Assembly: GCA_003214695.1 (NCBI GenBank)
Contig: QCLI01000005.1
Coordinates: forward strand, 1-64,000
DNA from: Prochlorococcus sp. AG-412-P08
Lineage (GTDB): Bacteria; Cyanobacteriota; Cyanobacteriia; PCC-6307; Cyanobiaceae
DNA: 64,000 bases
Direction: 5' to 3'
Shown here: positions 60,540-64,000 of the stretch, piece after piece
Position numbering within the stretch: the stretch's first letter is position 1
How the letters are laid out: each line of letters starts with the position of its first letter
Position numbers and translations under genes: made by a program
Notes under the pieces: generated by a model
What the model was told of the DNA's origin: nothing
Seen by the model: only the letters and a program-made list of their open reading frames with translations
The model's database searches: none

Positions 60540-61970
60540 TTAATCTGGTAAAAGGCGATCTAAAGGAATCCATGGTTGAAGGACATCAAATACATTTTTT
60601 CCCCATGTACGTGCACGCAAGCGACCATCCAAGATAGCAATTCTTCCGTTATTCCTTCTGACCGGTGAGACCAGCCTTGGCAAAACGCTAAGAAGTTCTG
60701 GTAGAAGCAGATCTCTAAACCAATCAAGCCCTTTCTTCTTGAATGCCTCAACCCTTGCAGCAGTTAAAGGGGATTCCAAGCTACTAATTGGCAACAATGC
60801 AACGATCAATTGCTCTGGAGCAGGTAGTTGCTCATGAGTTACAAGCCACCATTTAGAAGTACAACAAATAATCCCATTAGAATCCGGCGCAGTAGAACAA
60901 AAAGCAACTCTTTTCCCAAATTCAGCAGCAAGCTCAGACGTCAATCGTCTCAGTAAATGATCATCATCTAAAAGAATGATTGTCAGTCCTTGTCGACCTA
61001 GTACAAGGCGACGGGATTGGTCTAATAAATGCTCAGCAAAGCACTCTGTATTAGGCAAAGGCTGCCTGAAAGGTGCAAAGAGTCTTATAGGCTCTTCATA
61101 AATTGGAGCCCCTAATTTAACTCTGACATTAATCATTTCATCAAAAGAAATGAATTCATTTTCGGATAAACTACTCAATATAATAAATGGATTGTCGACA
61201 AATAGTTGGTGAAGAGTCTGGAATGGTTCTAACGGCTGTAGTTGCCATGTCCAATCAAGCAATTTATAGTCCAGTTCCGCCCAGCTCGCCCACCCGCCAG
61301 TTGTTGCATTCAAGACAGCAGTCCATGGTTTAGGAGGTTGAGGCAATACCCTCAATAAATCTCTTAATGCAAATATATTCGTCAAGTCCATTCTAATCAA
61401 TTCATTAGGTCTAATTGCTAACGAAAACAGTCTCTTAGTTAAACCCTCATGTACATCAACTAATGCTGACGCTGCCGAAGGATAGGCTCGTCGAAGGCAA
61501 TCCCAATCCGATGAGGAAACTTGAATAGACATTGCTTCTCGTAACCGTCGACTTAACAGCTCTGCTTCTGTAAAAATAAATTGCTTAGAACAAAGAGAAT
61601 TTTGATCATATGCATTCAAAAATTCTTGATAATTAAGGACCCAAACTTTCTCATCAGCGGGAGGCTCCAAGCCTTCCCAAACCGCAAGATGAAAACCCTC
61701 ATTTTTCAACTTCGGAATTTCTACTTGAAATAATCTCTGTTTCTGTAATGGTGTAACGACTAGAACAACATCAAAACTGTTTAAACATAGAGGGATCAGG
61801 ACGCCTAGCCAATAGTCATTAGAGTTAGCCCCTTCAATCTGAAAAGTAGATTTATCTCTTCGTCGCAAGCTTCTTGCAACCAATCGACTTAATGTTAAAT
61901 TATGCGGCCAAAGCAAAGAATCCTTCTTTAAAAGCTTCTTCATATAGTTATGGGCATATACCTCAATCAT
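60540..61970 (-). CDS. DinG-like helicase relic without P-loop
   Basis: A 476-residue protein whose ends resemble Rad3/DinG superfamily 2 helicases: LVVTPLQKQRL near residue 72 (motif Ia) and a C-terminal VSPVRRNNGRIAILDGRLRA near 437-456 (motif VI region). The Walker A place reads IEGANSNDYWLG (45-56), with no GKS/GKT, and the Walker B place reads FIFTEAELL (131-139), not DEAH. ATP-dependent unwinding is therefore unlikely; a structural or DNA-binding role is possible. The frame is intact over its length. Confidence 0.6.
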   Translation of the reverse strand: MIEVYAHNYMKKLLKKDSLLWPHNLTLSRLVARSLRRRDKSTFQIEGANSNDYWLGVLIPLCLNSFDVVLVVTPLQKQRLFQVEIPKLKNEGFHLAVWEGLEPPADEKVWVLNYQEFLNAYDQNSLCSKQFIFTEAELLSRRLREAMSIQVSSSDWDCLRRAYPSAASALVDVHEGLTKRLFSLAIRPNELIRMDLTNIFALRDLLRVLPQPPKPWTAVLNATTGGWASWAELDYKLLDWTWQLQPLEPFQTLHQLFVDNPFIILSSLSENEFISFDEMINVRVKLGAPIYEEPIRLFAPFRQPLPNTECFAEHLLDQSRRLVLGRQGLTIILLDDDHLLRRLTSELAAEFGKRVAFCSTAPDSNGIICCTSKWWLVTHEQLPAPEQLIVALLPISSLESPLTAARVEAFKKKGLDWFRDLLLPELLSVLPRLVSPVRRNNGRIAILDGRLRARTWGKNVFDVLQPWIPLDRLLPD

Positions 61971-62052
61971 TTAATGAAATTATTTAACTAATAAAATTTC
62001 TACCTTATATTGAGCATAAGACAAAAGTGAAGATGGAGGCGTTCAAAAATTA

Positions 62053-62898
62053 ATGGAAATTGACCGTATTGGAATTGTTGGACTTGGTCTCATTGGAGGT
62101 TCAATAGGTTTAACACTGCAAAACAAAGGGTATGAGGTCTCTGGCCTTGTCAATAAAAGCAAGACTGCAGAAAGAGCTAAAGAAAGAGGCCTGGCTCAAG
62201 TCATAAGTACAAATTCTGATATCCTTTCAAATTGCTCAATGGTGATATTAGCAATCCCATTAGAACAACTCATCAATCCAACTTCAGAGCTGGTGGATGC
62301 ATTGCCAAAAAATGCCGTAATTACAGATGTCGGTTCTGTAAAGAAGCCTGTATTAGAAATATGGCAAAAATTACATCCTCGTTTTGTAGGTAGTCATCCA
62401 ATGGCCGGAACGATTCAGACTGGTGTAGAAGCGGGGCAAACACATTTATTCAAAAATCGGCCATGGATAGCAACTCCTGAAGAAACAACTGATGTAGAAG
62501 CACTAGATGCTGTACATCAACTAGCTATTACTCTTGAAGGGCAATGGATTACCACAGATCCTCAAACACATGATCAAGCAGTCGCCTTGATATCCCATTT
62601 ACCTGTGTTCATAAGCACTGCATTACTTCAAACAGTTACCAAAGAGCCCAACAAATCTTTGCTACTGCTTTCACAGACAATTGCATCAAGTGGGTTCCGA
62701 GATACAACACGTGTAGGGGGTGGGAACCCTGAGCTTGGAGTAGCAATGGCATCAAACAATACATCTGCTCTATTAAATGCAATTACTTCTTACCGTTCGT
62801 CACTAGATATGTTAGAAGAAATGATTCAAGCCAAAAAATGGGATCACCTGAAAAATGAGTTATCAAAAAGTCAACTGAGTCGGCCAGATTTTTTATAA
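62053..62898 (+). CDS. tyrA: Prephenate/arogenate dehydrogenase
   Basis: A 281-residue TyrA: NAD(P)-binding GIVGLGLIGGSIGL at the N-terminus, ITDVGSVKKPV, GSHPMAGTIQTGVEAG and the histidine-bearing VALISHLPVFIS. No ACT domain. In cyanobacteria this type usually oxidises arogenate with NADP. It ends 4 bp from the opposing CrtD-like gene. Confidence 0.92.
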   Translation: MEIDRIGIVGLGLIGGSIGLTLQNKGYEVSGLVNKSKTAERAKERGLAQVISTNSDILSNCSMVILAIPLEQLINPTSELVDALPKNAVITDVGSVKKPVLEIWQKLHPRFVGSHPMAGTIQTGVEAGQTHLFKNRPWIATPEETTDVEALDAVHQLAITLEGQWITTDPQTHDQAVALISHLPVFISTALLQTVTKEPNKSLLLLSQTIASSGFRDTTRVGGGNPELGVAMASNNTSALLNAITSYRSSLDMLEEMIQAKKWDHLKNELSKSQLSRPDFL

Positions 62899-62902
62899 AA
62901 AA

Positions 62903-64000
62903 TCATTTCATTAAAGTAAATTCTCTACCCTCTTCAGACATTAATTGCCTACAAGCCATAAGAGCAGATTGACTGACTCCAGCTGTACCCTCACCAGGGT
63001 AAATAGAATCTCCACATAACCAAAGACCTTTCATCGGTGTTCTACTTGACAATCCAAAAGGACCAAATGTTGTGGGTGTCTGTGCTAAACCTCCAACAAT
63101 ACCTTGTGGTCGTCCCGTCCACCTTGCAAAGCTTCTAGGTGTAGCCAATTCTTTATGAAGCCACTGTTTAGACTCAATAGCAAATTGGGCATTTAATACT
63201 TTAAGAATTTTTTCCAAGATCAAGTCTTTGCGCTGTTGATACTCCGAGCGACTATAAGTAGACCAAGAAGTTACATCTGTAAAAAGACTTGCAATTACTG
63301 TTGCTTGTCCAATAGGAGCACGTCCATCTCCCTCAAAACTAATAGAAATAAAGATTGAGCCAAGCTCTTCTAGCAAAAGTTGGAAATGTCCTACGCAGTA
63401 TGATGGAAGATGACGACGAGTAATCGCACCATAAAAAACAATAGCTCCAGTTGGTTGAGATAATGTTTCTAGCCTATCTCGATAACTCTTAGGTAGCCCA
63501 CTACTAGTATGGGGGATTAACTCCAAAAGGGATTGTGGAGGTAACGTAAAGACCACATTTTTAGCTTGAAATTTTAAAGGTAATTTTTTGTGAGTGTTAA
63601 CCTCTAACTGCCAAGTATTGGTATTTTTTGATAAACCTACAACCTTATGACTTAAAAGGAGTTTTCCTCCATCTCTTAAAAAGCAGAAAAGTAATTGATC
63701 ACTCAATTTCTGCATAGACCCTTTTAGGTGCCACAAGCCAAGTGGAGCCTGTGCCATTTGAAGTACAGTTGCGCCATATAAAGCGGCAGTTTTATTACTG
63801 GGCTCTTGAGAGTAAAGTTTTAATTGACAATCCAAGAACTTTCTTAAGTGTTGATCGTGATTACATGAGCAAAGCCAAAGCAAATCAGCAATAGATGATC
63901 TAGTGAATGCTCCTGTCAAGAAATTCATCGATCTACTAGAGTTCAGAAATTGCTTGAGATCCCAAAGATTTTGAATCGGTAAGATAGGGTCACTACCAGC
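62903..64000 (-). CDS. CrtD-like carotenoid desaturase/isomerase family, partial
   Basis: The C-terminal part of an FAD-dependent amine-oxidase-like enzyme. PLGLWHLKGSMQKLSDQLL, FTLPPQSLLELIP and the C-terminal FAD motif GLWLCGDSIYPGEGTAGVSQSAL are seen. The frame is open beyond the track's start to the window edge, so the N-terminal dinucleotide-binding fold lies outside. The C-3',4' desaturase CrtD is the best guess; CrtH-type isomerase is the alternative. Confidence 0.7.
   Translation of the reverse strand, partial: AGSDPILPIQNLWDLKQFLNSSRSMNFLTGAFTRSSIADLLWLCSCNHDQHLRKFLDCQLKLYSQEPSNKTAALYGATVLQMAQAPLGLWHLKGSMQKLSDQLLFCFLRDGGKLLLSHKVVGLSKNTNTWQLEVNTHKKLPLKFQAKNVVFTLPPQSLLELIPHTSSGLPKSYRDRLETLSQPTGAIVFYGAITRRHLPSYCVGHFQLLLEELGSIFISISFEGDGRAPIGQATVIASLFTDVTSWSTYSRSEYQQRKDLILEKILKVLNAQFAIESKQWLHKELATPRSFARWTGRPQGIVGGLAQTPTTFGPFGLSSRTPMKGLWLCGDSIYPGEGTAGVSQSALMACRQLMSEEGREFTLMK

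Noticed and set aside
1-64000. CRISPR arrays, insertion sequences, prophage genes or rRNA genes
   Set aside because: No regularly spaced repeats, transposase, capsid or rRNA-like sequence was seen in the window.

Overview
The window looks like a chromosomal segment of a marine picocyanobacterium, most likely Prochlorococcus and probably a low-light lineage. The evidence is the photosynthesis set (psaA-psaB, psaI-psaL, ndhN), single-subunit ferredoxin-type glutamate synthase, LL-diaminopimelate aminotransferase, LdpA, a Yfr2-family small RNA, AT-rich compact DNA with many convergent overlaps, and ribosomal operons in cyanobacterial order. The exact strain cannot be named from sequence alone.

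Layout. 1-11 kb: a B12-type radical SAM protein, a CPBP membrane protease behind clpS, dapL, a second radical SAM protein fused to DUF2344, then rne-rnhB, a DUF1997 protein and pheA. 11-18 kb: the str operon (rpsL-rpsG-fusA-tufA-rpsJ, minus strand) followed by a LON-domain protein and an MPBQ-type methyltransferase. 18-26 kb: glutamate synthase, a YCII-like protein, lipA and a CbiG-CobJ fusion. 26-35 kb: psaA-psaB with a perfect bidirectional terminator, a divergent pair of cell-wall enzyme homologues, a HEAT-like protein, psaI-psaL, a Yfr2-type small RNA and a PAP2 phosphatase. 35.4-37.6 kb: a small accessory island at the 3' end of tRNA-Ser(GCU). 37.8-56.1 kb (minus strand): alr, then (after the plus-strand HNH gene) prfA-rpmE-rpsI-rplM-truA-rplQ-rpoA-rpsK-rpsM-rpmJ-adk-secY and the spc/S10 ribosomal genes up to rplC. 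56.3-64 kb: a probable 44-residue ORF missed by the ORF track, ndhN-ldpA, tRNA-Gln, a HAD-like protein, recA with a LexA-like box, a DUF2839 protein, a DinG-like helicase relic, tyrA and a partial CrtD-like desaturase running off the end.

Most of the window is housekeeping: translation, photosystem I, nitrogen, amino-acid and cofactor metabolism. The least ordinary part is the 2.26-kb island. It is bounded by 15-bp copies of the tRNA-Ser 3' end and carries a 29-bp sequence repeated exactly once near each end in direct orientation, the arrangement expected from attP arms around a tyrosine-recombinase core. It has no integrase and carries a SET-domain-like protein and a TPR protein. Other notable items are a duplicated RRRRRRSS motif in the RNase E tail (a known cyanobacterial PNPase-docking motif), the Yfr2-type RNA with a 22-bp palindrome upstream, and the DinG-like protein that has lost its P-loop.
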